64,000 nucleotides of DNA from Hufsiella arboris (GTDB lineage Bacteria; Bacteroidota; Bacteroidia; Sphingobacteriales; Sphingobacteriaceae): the NCBI RefSeq assembly GCF_009834875.1, contig NZ_WVHT01000004.1, positions 372,001 through 436,000 on the forward strand, written 5' to 3'. Shown in pieces: positions 45,921 to 54,809 of this stretch. Under the pieces are notes generated by a model. It had not been told where the DNA came from, did no database searches, and worked only from the letters and a program-made list of their open reading frames with translations. The translations under genes were made by a program, and so were the position numbers. How positions within the stretch are numbered: position 1 is the first letter of the stretch; every line of letters begins with the position of its first letter.

Positions 45921-46256
45921 CGGTTAAGTGTGAGGCTCTCGAAGAACGTGAGCATGGGATTACGGTACGTCTATGCTTCGAGCGCCTCAGCATGACAAAG
46001 TATTTCGATTCTATAAATGCCAGGTGTCAGTCTGACGCTCTCGAAGATTGGTGCGCCGAAATGTGCGATTGAACTTCGAAACGTCTATGCTTCGAGCGCC
46101 TCAGCATGACGGAGTGCCTCAGCAAGACGATAGATTACGGTCCGTGATACCAAAGGCCGTCAGTCTGAGGCTCTCGAAGACTGGTGCGCCGAAATGTGCG
46201 ATTGAACTTCGAAACGTCTATGCTTCGAGCGCCTCAGCATGACGGAGTGCCTCAAG
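45921..46256. repeat. REP-like subfamily A, three diverged copies
   Basis: Copies begin near 45928, 46026 and 46159; the last two are 133 bp apart and almost identical over ~95 bp. Each has the pair TGAGGCTCTCGAAGA and CTTCGAGCGCCTCAGCATGAC in inverted orientation. They fill the 387-bp gap between the FAD oxidase and the convergent gene at 46278. Confidence 0.88.
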
Positions 46257-46277
46257 CTTAACTTCGCAGCCGCTTCT

Positions 46278-46817
46278 CTAATTTTCCAGGCTTCTTTTCT
46301 CTCTCCAGCTTTGGTATGCTGACCATATCGTACTTAAGTCGGAATACATATAAGGCATTTTGTGTTCGTTGCGATGTGCCTGCAGAACTATATCAAGTAC
46401 CGGGTAATCAATTTCAAGGCCCGCTCCAACCAGGCCAAACAAAAGATCTTTATCTATTAAATTTTTGCTTATCAGCACGCCTGTCTGATTCAAAAACCTG
46501 ATCCTGTTCAAAATGCTCCGGTCGACCTTGTCGTTGTCTTCATTCACCGCAAGATGGTATTCTTCATTATATCGTTTAATGATCTCCGCATCAGAAATAG
46601 ACTGAGCTTTAAGCTCCCTGATAAAACCTTTTATTTTATCGACATCCTTTCGTGCCTGCCTCTGCTCATCTGAATAATAAATTTCCGCTATTTTCCAGTA
46701 CATATCGATATGCCTTTTTTTGATTACTTCACGTAGCTGAAAAAAGGCGAAAGAAATAGCGACAACGCCCAATACCTTAACAGAGATGTCGATGAGCCAC
46801 TGTAGTTCCTGTATCAT
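46278..46817 (-). CDS. Membrane-anchored protein of unknown function
   Basis: 179 residues from the ATG at 46817 (MIQELQWLIDISVK); an upstream in-frame start at 46886 would add basic residues without support. One membrane segment (~7-28) is followed by a cytosolic helical domain (REVIKKRHIDMYWKIAEIYY, later LNRIRFLNQTGVLISK). This layout resembles DUF4760-like proteins in which a membrane anchor precedes a helical bundle; the match is loose. The gene is monocistronic, with subfamily A repeats at its 3' end. Confidence 0.65.
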   Translation of the reverse strand: MIQELQWLIDISVKVLGVVAISFAFFQLREVIKKRHIDMYWKIAEIYYSDEQRQARKDVDKIKGFIRELKAQSISDAEIIKRYNEEYHLAVNEDNDKVDRSILNRIRFLNQTGVLISKNLIDKDLLFGLVGAGLEIDYPVLDIVLQAHRNEHKMPYMYSDLSTIWSAYQSWREKRSLEN

Positions 46818-47035
46818 GATCAAATAGAAGTTAAGTTTTACGAATCGGGCGCTCGACGATGTTATCACCCGCCTTCTGCACCGCATAGACTAAGTTAGCC
46901 AGAATGCTTAAAATTCCGTAAACTTTGTACTCGCTCAACGTACGCATTGCAATGCCTAAGTCCTTGTCAGGCCGCGTGAAGTCGAAGGCTGTTTAATCCG
47001 GTTGGCAGGCCGGGCATTACGTGGAAACTTCCTTC

Positions 47036-47806
47036 CTATAAATCAAGCACATACTTATTTAGTGTCTTCAGGTTGTTTAAGGCATCCCCCATCGTATTGT
47101 TAAAATACGCGTAAACAGTCTTTCCTTCTTCCATCCATTCCTTGACATACCAGGAATATTCAGATAAAAAGTCATGGGGATAGCTGCCGCGATATCCACC
47201 CTGGGGCCCGTGAAATCGCAGGTAAACAAAATCCAGATGCTGTTCCAATATCGGCGTTGCTGATGCTGGCATGTCCTGTATGACCATCCCGATACGATAC
47301 TGGTTCAGCAGGTCGTAAACGGTTTCATTATACCACGATTTATTCCTGAATTCCACTGTAATATTCCAGGAACCGCTGTTAGCCAAAACCAGGTCATTGA
47401 AAAGCCTTTCAAGCTGCCAGGCAGACTCATAACTGAACTTAGGCGGAAACTGTACCAGCAAGCAGCCCTTTTTATCCCCTACCTCGTTGATCGTATCAAT
47501 AAATCGCTGGATAAGCTCAGGATTATACTGAAGATCCCTGCTATGGCTTATATCCTGGAACAGCTTGAAAGTAAATTTGAAGCCCTCAGTGACATCGTTC
47601 GACCATCGCTTCATTGTAGAAGCCAATGGAATCTTATAAAACGAACTGTTCACTTCGATACTATTAAATATCGACGAATAAAAACATAACCGGCTTCTGT
47701 CCTGGTATTCCTTCGGGTAGCCAGCTTTGTTTGGAACCGGCAATACCAGTCCGCTTGTGCCTGAATAATACGGTGATGGCTCGTTCATTACCGTATCAAA
47801 CTTCAT
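47036..47806 (-). CDS. DUF72-family protein
   Basis: 256 residues from the ATG at 47806; upstream in-frame sequence to 47899 does not fit the family. DUF72 proteins adopt a TIM-barrel-like fold of unknown function. Visible hallmarks are YSGTSGLV at the start, FYSSIFNSIEVNSSFYKIP, CLLVQFPPKFSY, VEFRNKSWY, VYLRFHGP and VYAYFNNTMGDALNN. All motif regions are present, so it is intact. No operon partner. Confidence 0.88.
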   Translation of the reverse strand: MKFDTVMNEPSPYYSGTSGLVLPVPNKAGYPKEYQDRSRLCFYSSIFNSIEVNSSFYKIPLASTMKRWSNDVTEGFKFTFKLFQDISHSRDLQYNPELIQRFIDTINEVGDKKGCLLVQFPPKFSYESAWQLERLFNDLVLANSGSWNITVEFRNKSWYNETVYDLLNQYRIGMVIQDMPASATPILEQHLDFVYLRFHGPQGGYRGSYPHDFLSEYSWYVKEWMEEGKTVYAYFNNTMGDALNNLKTLNKYVLDL

Positions 47807-47903
47807 AGAAACCGGAAAGTTTGCAGGCGTACGATTGTCTTCAAAAGCATGAACGGTCGCCCTGGGGTCGGCATGGTTACTTTTTCCAGCTATAAGCAAA
47901 AGT

Positions 47904-48591
47904 GACTAGGCCTGCTCGGCCATAAGGGCTAAACGTATTCATAAATACCAGAGATTGTTCTGATGAGTCGTTTTTGCAAACATGAATGTCAGCCGGGCTC
48001 ATTGCCGCCCGATGGCTAGTCCTTTCCCAGTCGATGGAAAGGACCAAAGATCTTGAGCTTTCCGAAGGCGCCTCTGCCGCACAGATCAACCGCACAATTT
48101 CCTTGCAACACGGGCTGCATTTTTCAAATGCTGAGGCCCTTTCCCTTACACAATCCCAACCTTGCAAGGAAATTCTCCCGGCGCTGTCGGAAAGCTCGCG
48201 TACTATTAACGGTTGTAGGTTATGATCGGCAGTCGGGATAGTGCCAATAATATCGGCAATTCCATTAATCAGCGGCAGGAAGCAAACGATCATAACACCA
48301 CAGCTCTTTCCGAAGCACGCTCCGGCCCATGAATATTTGGAAGTAAAGACCTGCTTCGACTCCGCTCAGCATTTTAATGTTACCGAAATATAGTGGTGGC
48401 CTGTCATGGTGAACGGAGTCGAACCATGCGCCCAAACAATTTATTGAGGATTTACGACAAAGATTCAGAAGCCGGCGGTGTTTTGGTCCTTTTCCACTGT
48501 AGGAAAAGGACTTGGCCTGCCCGACCAAGAGGGTTAATACGTATTCTGATGAGTGGCTTTTGCAAACACCGACGTTAGCCGGACATTAAGT
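47904..48591. repeat. ~690-bp segment bounded by diverged direct repeats, with two hairpins
   Basis: An ~80-100-bp sequence at 47904-48003 recurs in the same orientation at 48508-48591 (shared GGCCTGC, CTGATGAGT, TTTTGCAAACA, AGCCGG). Inside are two related hairpins, GTCCTTTCC/GGAAAGGAC (48019-48044) and GTCCTTTTCC/GGAAAAGGAC (48486-48511), plus single REP-like copies near 48352 and 48404. The short frames here lack coding character. It fills the gap between DUF72 and the FAD oxidoreductase. Confidence 0.65.
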
Positions 48592-48601
48592 GTTATTGCC
48601 T

Positions 48602-49804
48602 CTATTCTTCATCAACATACTCAATGCCAAACGCATTTGCAGGATAATCTTCCGGAATATTACCGTTTAAAATAAGCTGCGCTGCAACTCGACCAATTGC
48701 ATCTGAACACATCGCCGAATATCCATTACATCCGCCAGCAAGAAATAACCCTTTAACAGCGGTTTCACCAATATATGGTCGTCCGGTAGCGGTCCAGCTT
48801 ATCACGCATTTTTTTGTAAAACTGTCGTCCAGGTTTAATGAGGGCAAAAGCCTTTGGAGGGCTCTACTCCTGGCGGGTGCATAACTTTCAGATTTACTAT
48901 TCCTGAACCAGTTCTGTACTTGTTCTAACGTGTCGAAGAATACGTCGTCGGGCGAATTACAACCAATTTTTAAATAATAATTTCCATCAGGATATTTTAC
49001 AGGTGGAATCAAATAGATAGCCTCCGTTTCATCTTCGTCTATCTCGTACAGCAGCGAGGGAAGTGTGCTATACCGATCCAGTAATTCTTCATCAACTTTT
49101 ACTAAAAGCACCACCTCGCCTTTTGTTATGAGCTTAAGCTTTTGAGGCAGTATATCGAAATAATTGATAAAAGAACCTGTTGCTACCAGCACTTGTTTAG
49201 TCGAATAGGTCTTTCCACTTTCTGTTTCCAATAAGAAACTACCATTATCCCTAACTGACAGCTTTATTACCGTATCTGAAATAATTAACCCGCCCTGCTG
49301 TTTAGTAATTTCAAGTTGAGCCTTGATCAGCAGCCGTGGATTGATATATCCTGAGGGATTCGATTCAATAATACCAGCCGCTTTTCCAGGAAAAACAAGT
49401 CCGCCGAAATCATTGTAATTTTCTTCTGCGTGTTCAATTGGCTTATACGTTACATCGAATTTCCTGGCAAGTGATGAAAAGTTTCGTAAATAGTCATCCT
49501 CACCGTACGCGTTAACATATAAGCAACCGATACCGTAATGAAAATGAATACCCGACTTTTTTTGAATGGATTCATACTGTTCTGTGGAATCAAAATTCAG
49601 TCTTGTCCAAACCTCATCTTTTCCTACAATCCGTTGCACCCTGGCCTGGTCATAATGGCTTGCGTAAACAAGTGACGATTTGGATTCGCCTGGTTCATCA
49701 GCCCCGATTACAGCAACTTTTCCGGCACTTCCGGAAAGGTATTTAGCCGCAGCCGAACCTACTAAACCTTTTCCGATAACTAGGATGTCGAAATCTGGAA
49801 TCAC
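48602..49804 (-). CDS. FAD-dependent oxidoreductase, DAO/glycine-oxidase type
   Basis: 400 residues beginning at a GTG (49804). An N-terminal Rossmann fold (FDILVIGKGLVGSAAAKYL, GxGxxG type) binds FAD; a mid segment (KQVLVATGSFINYF) and the C-terminal motif (RPYIGETAVKGLFLAGGCNGYSAMCSDAIGR) match the D-amino-acid/glycine oxidase superfamily. The expected reaction is oxidation of an amine or amino acid with release of peroxide. The substrate is not clear, and there is no pathway context. Confidence 0.85.
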   Translation of the reverse strand: MIPDFDILVIGKGLVGSAAAKYLSGSAGKVAVIGADEPGESKSSLVYASHYDQARVQRIVGKDEVWTRLNFDSTEQYESIQKKSGIHFHYGIGCLYVNAYGEDDYLRNFSSLARKFDVTYKPIEHAEENYNDFGGLVFPGKAAGIIESNPSGYINPRLLIKAQLEITKQQGGLIISDTVIKLSVRDNGSFLLETESGKTYSTKQVLVATGSFINYFDILPQKLKLITKGEVVLLVKVDEELLDRYSTLPSLLYEIDEDETEAIYLIPPVKYPDGNYYLKIGCNSPDDVFFDTLEQVQNWFRNSKSESYAPARSRALQRLLPSLNLDDSFTKKCVISWTATGRPYIGETAVKGLFLAGGCNGYSAMCSDAIGRVAAQLILNGNIPEDYPANAFGIEYVDEE

Positions 49805-50060
49805 AACCTGGATTTTTTGTTATTAAATTACTTACAAGCTAAGGATAAATCTGCTGACTCTACCCGGTCTGCCATCACCGGTACCAGATTCAACACCGTT
49901 GTCGGTCATTGTTATATTCACCTGGAACATAAGATATAATTTAAAAAGCAATCTCCACCAATCTTCGTTACCAACAGCCGGGCTTTTCATTCATACGCCT
50001 GCAGGCCTTAAGCGCATGGCCGGTATCCATTCCAATCCCGTTTACCTGGCAGGCATAGTG

Positions 50061-50255
50061 CTGATACGATTGTCATTCTGACGAAGGAAGAATCCCCGCG
50101 TTCCTTTGCAGCAACCCTTACCCTGCCGCCATTGCGAGCCGGTGCTTGGTCATGTGCGCTGTGGCGTGGTAATCTTTTTATTGAGTCGGAGTTTAAGCCG
50201 CCCATGTATTCTTTAATCCATAGTCAGCTTACTCACAAGACTACGGATAGTAAGT
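50061..50255. repeat. Dispersed composite repeat B, copy 1
   Basis: The order of parts is ACGATTGTCATTCTGACGAA (50066 on), GCCATTGCGAGCC (~50128), GTGGCGTGGTAATCTTTTT (~50161) and ACAAGACTACGGATAGTAAG (~50234). The same ordered parts occur at 52987-53190 and in part at 58146-58295 and 61855-61935. It occupies most of the 505-bp gap 49805-50309; the first half of that gap shows no clear gene. Confidence 0.75.
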
Positions 50256-50309
50256 GTATTCCGGATATTAAGCCTCGGCATTCCGAGAATAATAATTCTG
50301 AGTCCTGAA

Positions 50310-50651
50310 TTATTTGGCAACCAGGGCGGCTCCTTCAAATTCGACCCCCTCCCATCCATGCAGCATAAACTGCCGGATGTTCTGATGATCTGTACCAGCA
50401 GGCGCATTTAATACAGCTTGATAGTGTTCAGCAAACAGCAATAAGGTATCTTCCTTGCTTAGTCCATTCAACCGGGCAAAAGCAAATACTTTAGCACTGC
50501 CCTGGTTTTGCGTTTCCTCATTATAAACATCTCCATTTTTAAAAGCTGCTGGCTGATGGTTATAATAGGTTTCGATTAATTCAATCACTTGCTTAAACGA
50601 GAGCGAATGATGTTCTAAGTCATGGATCAAGCTGGTCAGTTGCTCTTTCAT
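50310..50651 (-). CDS. HopJ type III effector-like protein
   Basis: 113 residues covering the complete HopJ family: AFKNGDVYNEETQNQGSAKV, FAFARLNGLSKEDTLLLF, GTDHQNIRQFMLHGWEGV and a C-terminal GAALVAK. Despite the family name, taken from a Pseudomonas syringae protein, homologues are widespread in free-living bacteria without type III secretion and no secretion genes are nearby. The housekeeping function is unknown. Monocistronic. Confidence 0.9.
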   Translation of the reverse strand: MKEQLTSLIHDLEHHSLSFKQVIELIETYYNHQPAAFKNGDVYNEETQNQGSAKVFAFARLNGLSKEDTLLLFAEHYQAVLNAPAGTDHQNIRQFMLHGWEGVEFEGAALVAK

Positions 50652-50882
50652 ATATATTTTAAATGGGAATAGGTTGTAAATATCGGCAATAATAAGTTTT
50701 CGGATTTACTATTTTCCTCACCTGTGGTCAAAACCAGGTATAGTAAATCCGCGGCAGTGCAACACAATAAAAGAAAACCTACCCGCCAAACACAAACTTG
50801 CAATTCGGTTACAAGATGTCTCACTTCCACTACAAGCCGCAGCACTATTCTCTCCAAATTTGTCTCGTTAAAAAAAGAACTT

Positions 50883-51734
50883 ATGGAAAATCAAAAAGAA
50901 GCAAAAGTATGGTTCATTACAGGAACTTCCCGCGGGTTTGGACGTATCTGGGCCGAAGCCGCTTTAAAGCGTGGCGATAAAGTAGCGGCAACAGCCCGCA
51001 AGCTTTCCAGTATTGCCGACTTTGCGCAAAAATATGGAGAGAATGTATTGACCTTAGAACTGGATGTTACCGACAAGGAACAGGTAAACAAAGCTGTAAA
51101 CCAGGCGCATGCTCATTTTGGCAAGCTCGACATCGTGTTAAATAATGCAGGTTATTCGCTGGTAGGAACCATTGAAGAAGCAGAGGAAGAGGATATAAAA
51201 GCCATGTTCAAAACCAATTTCTTTGGCCCCTTGGCTGTTGTGAAAGCCGCATTACCGCTATTAAGGAAACAAGGTTACGGACACATCATTGGCGTTTCAA
51301 GCACATTGGGTTTGGTGAGCCTGCCGGTTATTGGTTATTATGCTTCTTCCAAATGGGCGATGGAAGCGGCGCACGAAGCATTGGCAGCAGAAGTAAAACA
51401 ATTTGGGATAAAGGTGACAATCATCGAACCCGGGGCTTATGCCACCGAGTTTGGCAGCCAGAACTCGTTGAAATTTGCCGACAACATGGACATATACACA
51501 GGCTTTAAAAACGGATTCATGGAACAGATCAAAAATTCAAAACAGGGCGATCCACAAGCCACGCCGGAAGCCTTGTTCGCCGTTGTAGATTCGGACAATC
51601 CACCCTTACGCTTTTTTCTCGGCAACCAGAATTTCCCATGGGTGCAGGAAACCTATAAAGCCCGGAATGCAGAATGGGAAGCGTGGAAAGAAATATCCGA
51701 TTCGGCACAGGGAAATGTAGTTAAAGAATCATAA
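50883..51734 (+). CDS. Short-chain dehydrogenase/reductase
   Basis: 283 residues from ATG 50883; the in-frame ATG at 50724 adds basic low-complexity sequence outside the SDR fold. Classical SDR motifs are complete: cofactor loop TGTSRGFG, NNAG (in LNNAGYSLVG), catalytic serine in IGVSSTLG and YxxSK in YYASSKWAMEAA. TARK after the first strand suggests NADP(H). It is followed 67 bp on by an AraC-type regulator, a frequent pairing in Bacteroidota, suggesting local control. Confidence 0.9.
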   Translation: MENQKEAKVWFITGTSRGFGRIWAEAALKRGDKVAATARKLSSIADFAQKYGENVLTLELDVTDKEQVNKAVNQAHAHFGKLDIVLNNAGYSLVGTIEEAEEEDIKAMFKTNFFGPLAVVKAALPLLRKQGYGHIIGVSSTLGLVSLPVIGYYASSKWAMEAAHEALAAEVKQFGIKVTIIEPGAYATEFGSQNSLKFADNMDIYTGFKNGFMEQIKNSKQGDPQATPEALFAVVDSDNPPLRFFLGNQNFPWVQETYKARNAEWEAWKEISDSAQGNVVKES

Positions 51735-51801
51735 TATCTTCAGTGTGTCACGATAGGCCGAACTTTCCCGGTTCGGCTATCGTTATATTAGTCGTAGTGA
51801 G

Positions 51802-52731
51802 ATGAAAAAAGACAAGCAAAAATATAAAGGTTTTACTTCCATAACGGAAGCCCACCGGCTGCTGGGCCTGCCGGCACCACGGCATCCCCTGATCACGTTA
51901 ATGAATGCCGAACAAACCGTAGCCGTTTCCGACGAACTGGCCGGCAAACATGTACTGCATTTCTATAAAATTTCTTACCAGCCGCCAATGAGTCCCAAGC
52001 TCAGGTATGGTCAGCAATACTATGACTTCGACGAAGGAGGCTTGTTGTTTGCGGCGCCCGGCCAGGTGATTGGCGAAGATAACAGGGATGAGCCGCCACC
52101 AAGGATCTGCTCAGAGCAAACCCTCATTATTCATCCCGATTTTTTACTGGGTTATCCCCTTGCAAAAAAGATCAAGCAATATCATTTCTTTTCATATGCT
52201 GTAAATGAAGCCCTGCATCTTTCTGAAGGTGAAAAAGAAACCATCTTATCTATTTTTAGTATGATTGAAGCAGAGCTGAACAGCCGCATTGATGATCTCA
52301 GCCAGGATGTCATCATCTCTCAACTCGAATTGCTGCTCAATTTTTCACAGCGCTTTTACAAACGCCAATTCATCACCCGAAAGGTTGTCAACAATGATCT
52401 GCTCGCAAAGCTCGAAGACCTGGTCGATACCTATTTTAACAGCGATGCATCTTTACGAAACGGGTTGCCGACGGTACACTATTTTTCAGACCAACTCAAT
52501 ATTTCGCCCAGTTATTTAAGCGATATGCTACGGTCGCTTATTGGTCAGAATGCACAGCAATACTTACACGAAAAGCTGATCAATAAAGCAAAGGAGAAAC
52601 TATCTACAACATCCTTATCCGTCAGTGAAATTGCTTTTGAACTTGGCTTTGAGCATTCGCAATCGTTCAGCAAGTTGTTTAAAAGTAAAACAAGTCAGAG
52701 TCCGATAGAATTTCGCGCGGCGTTTAATTAA
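51802..52731 (+). CDS. AraC-family transcriptional regulator
   Basis: 309 residues. The N-terminal ~190 form a cupin-like sensing domain (FDEGGLLFAAPGQVIGE), and the C-terminal ~100 hold two helix-turn-helix units (YFSDQLNISPSYLSDMLRSL; LSVSEIAFELGFEHSQSFSK) with the AraC signature ending SPIEFRAAF. It would bind DNA as a regulator of the adjacent SDR or itself. The gene follows the SDR in the same direction. Confidence 0.92.
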   Translation: MKKDKQKYKGFTSITEAHRLLGLPAPRHPLITLMNAEQTVAVSDELAGKHVLHFYKISYQPPMSPKLRYGQQYYDFDEGGLLFAAPGQVIGEDNRDEPPPRICSEQTLIIHPDFLLGYPLAKKIKQYHFFSYAVNEALHLSEGEKETILSIFSMIEAELNSRIDDLSQDVIISQLELLLNFSQRFYKRQFITRKVVNNDLLAKLEDLVDTYFNSDASLRNGLPTVHYFSDQLNISPSYLSDMLRSLIGQNAQQYLHEKLINKAKEKLSTTSLSVSEIAFELGFEHSQSFSKLFKSKTSQSPIEFRAAFN

Positions 52732-52795
52732 CGGCGAGAGCCACACTTATGATTGGTATATTTCGCCTGCCTCGTCATCTCGACGCGCGTAAGCA

Positions 52796-53190
52796 TGGTG
52801 CATCGGCACAAGGAAATTCTCGCGTTAACCGTTTGTTATTGCTCACCGAGAATTTTTAGGGGCCGTGCCGATACGATTGTCATTCTGACGAAGGAAGAAT
52901 CTTCGCGTTCATTTGCACCGCCTTTCGTCTACCGTCATTGCGAGCCAGCGTTCGGGTCATATGAGCTGAGGCGTGGCAGTGCTAATACGATTGTCATTCT
53001 GACGAAGGAAGAATCTCTGCGTTCTTTGCGCCGCTGTTGCCCCTTACCGTCATTGAGAGCCGAAGCGCAACATTGTGTGCAGCGTCTTGGCAATCTTTTT
53101 AGTTAACCTGGGTTTAAAACTCCTTCCTGTTCGCCTATCCGTTTCAGCTTTCCTACAGGCGGCTCACAACACTACCGATAGTAAGGTTAA
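52796..53190. repeat. Dispersed composite repeat B, copies 2 and 3
   Basis: ACGATTGTCATTCTGACGAA occurs at 52873 and 52987, 114 bp apart, each followed by a CGTCATTG-GAGCC part; the second continues through GGCAATCTTTTT (53089-53100), GGTTTAAAACTCCTTCC and ACACTACCGATAGTAAG. Upstream, ATCGGCAC (52802-52809) pairs with GTGCCGAT (52865-52872) enclosing a smaller ATTCTCG/CGAGAAT pair, a terminator-like hairpin after the AraC gene. It fills most of the 517-bp gap. Confidence 0.75.
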
Positions 53191-53248
53191 CGGCATGGCC
53201 GTAATTCGAAAATTAGCTGAATCTGATTATATTGGTGCAACCTAAACA

Positions 53249-53536
53249 ATGAATATGATCTTACTTACGGGCGGCTTTAGTATCGAAATGCTATGGATGT
53301 TTGGCGCAGGACTTTTAGCGGGAATATCCGCTTTTATTTATTTTCATTTCTGGGCAGTAAAAACAAAGTTCTACCAGGAAGATTTTATTCATTATCTATC
53401 CTGGGAAAAGATTGTTTACTACATCGGTTTTTTTTTCGTGAACGTGCTTGTGTCTGTTTTGATTGGATATATTATTACCTTTTTGTCAATGATTCCGATA
53501 ATAATTTTAAGTAAAATGTTTACCTCACGATCTTAA
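53249..53536 (+). CDS. Small membrane protein of unknown function
   Basis: 95 residues with two strong hydrophobic stretches (about 10-30 and 55-85, the second long enough for two passes) linked by a charged loop (WAVKTKFYQEDFIHYLSWEK). No recognised family. Its coding-like amino-acid balance and the absence of repeats within it argue that it is a real gene set between repeat blocks B and C. Confidence 0.55.
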   Translation: MNMILLTGGFSIEMLWMFGAGLLAGISAFIYFHFWAVKTKFYQEDFIHYLSWEKIVYYIGFFFVNVLVSVLIGYIITFLSMIPIIILSKMFTSRS

Positions 53537-53577
53537 GTTTTAGGCAGCCCGCGCCTGTCTTATTTAGCCCAAGGCTA

Positions 53578-53680
53578 TAGTTTGGGTAACTTTAGCTTAA
53601 TAATAAAAGAATTTAAAACCTCTCTTATTAAAGGCATTAATCTAACCTATTTCGCGGGCGATCCTTAGCCGAGGTGGTAA
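53578..53680. repeat. Dispersed repeat C, copy 1
   Basis: A TTTGGGTAACTTTAGC / AATAATAAAAGAA / CCTCTCTTATTAAAGGCATT / GCGGGCGATCCTTAGC series that recurs with the same order at 58040-58150 and, in its last part only, at 54455-54515. Confidence 0.6.
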
Positions 53681-53769
53681 TTACCTAATCTCAAGCCAAG
53701 CCCCGCGACAGCGAGGCAAACCCCTTGCCAGGGGCCCATTCCGTCGGAGAGCTTGAACTTACATAATGT

Positions 53770-54360
53770 TTAGTATGGCCGGCCAAAGTAATAATACAAG
53801 ACAATACACGAACCGACTAATAATACAGCAGTCAGTTCCCGGCTTTTGTTGTAGTCGTTCAGATTAAAGAAGGAATACAGCACAAATGCTAACAGGAACA
53901 AGCACGGGGATAAGCCGCCCGAATCAGTCCTTACAAGGTTATTAGGGGTTTCCGCCGGAGCAATGTAAGCTATCTTTAATAAGAAGTTGCGGTATGTCAG
54001 TATCCGATCCCCAACCTCAAAGTCCGGACTAAAATACGTACTTAAGGAACTGAACTGCCGACCATCCTTAATAGTTATAATCAAATAGCTTTCTATTTTT
54101 TGACCGTAACGCCGGGGTTCGTATACATCTGTGTAATTGGTTTTGATAATCTTTTCCGGCCCGGACTTTAATATTGGCCTGGAGAAAATCAGCAGAACCA
54201 GGAAAAGCAAAAATGCTGCCCTAAGAACCATCGATATCCTGAAATAAGTACTTTTCCGGTAGCGGTAATTTATAAGCCGGTTCCGGCGATTTTCAATCCG
54301 GAGCCTCCCTATATTTGCAATAGAACGCTGCCACCGTTCTTCATCTGTAAATCGAGGCAT
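53770..54360 (-). CDS. Membrane protein of unknown function
   Basis: 196 residues from ATG 54360 (MPRFTDEERWQRS). A basic cytosolic N-terminus, a membrane segment near 45-65 (VLRAAFLLFLVLLIFSRPIL), an extracytoplasmic beta-rich middle (YLIITIKDGRQFSSL) and two more C-terminal segments (CLFLLAFVLYSFF and TAVLLVGSCIVLYYYF). No family recognised. The gene stands alone among repeats. Confidence 0.6.
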   Translation of the reverse strand: MPRFTDEERWQRSIANIGRLRIENRRNRLINYRYRKSTYFRISMVLRAAFLLFLVLLIFSRPILKSGPEKIIKTNYTDVYEPRRYGQKIESYLIITIKDGRQFSSLSTYFSPDFEVGDRILTYRNFLLKIAYIAPAETPNNLVRTDSGGLSPCLFLLAFVLYSFFNLNDYNKSRELTAVLLVGSCIVLYYYFGRPY

Positions 54361-54454
54361 TAATTTGATGAGGTTTAGCCAGTGAAGATGCAAAAAATTT
54401 ACTGTCTATCTAACACAATACGCCCCACTAAATTTGACGACAGAAGCTAATCCA

Positions 54455-54515
54455 TTGCGCGGATGATCCTTAAACTTAAGCCAGTATTGAACCCTTAAGT
54501 TTAAGCCAGTATTGG
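54455..54515. repeat. Dispersed repeat C, 3' part, with local duplication
   Basis: CTTAAGCCAGTATTG occurs near 54475 and again (with TTTAAGCC) near 54500; a relative, CTTAAGCCAGTGTTGGA, is at ~58132. No gene lies between 54361 and 54575. Confidence 0.55.
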
Positions 54516-54575
54516 AATAATTTTACAGAAACACCAAGGACCAAGAGTTGCTATATCGTTGCTAAACTTTCCTGT

Positions 54576-54725
54576 TCAAATAGTTGAGTAGGCCGATACT
54601 TCATGCATGGTAACCGTACCATTAGTATCCTCATTAATAAGTGAATCCTGCAATATGGTGACACCGCCAACCGCAGGTAAGATTAAAAACATGAGCACTG
54701 TCATGAAAACTATCGTTTTTCTCAC
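54576..54725 (-). CDS. Small secreted peptide, 49 residues
   Basis: A GTG-initiated frame with a convincing signal segment (VRKTIVFMTVLMFLILPAVG), then a short mature part with QDSLINEDTNGTVTMHEV and a stop at 54576. A segment at 55805-55957 on the same strand shares the PAVG-x5-QDSLINE stretch in frame, with silent and conservative changes, which argues for past coding selection. No family known. It is divergent from the lipoprotein gene at 54810. Too short to be certain. Confidence 0.42.
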   Translation of the reverse strand: MRKTIVFMTVLMFLILPAVGGVTILQDSLINEDTNGTVTMHEVSAYSTI

Positions 54726-54809
54726 TTTACCAATTTTTGACCATTGTATTAACTAATATTTAACACGTTTTTTTATGAGCTATTTTAGGGTAAATCAAAA
54801 GTAATCTCA

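Noticed and set aside
47877..48293. A 138-residue minus-strand frame
   Set aside because: It lies across repeats and hairpins, reads like non-coding translation and overlaps the DUF72 upstream region.
49832..49990. 52-residue minus-strand frame upstream of the FAD oxidoreductase, also considered as a riboswitch
   Set aside because: The peptide is polar with no known pattern, and no TPP, cobalamin or SAM riboswitch core could be matched.
50310..50651. Type III secretion effector
   Set aside because: HopJ-family proteins are common in bacteria without type III secretion and no secretion genes are present; only the family name is kept.
50724..50882. N-terminal extension of the SDR
   Set aside because: The added 53 residues are basic and low complexity; the SDR fold begins just after the ATG at 50883.
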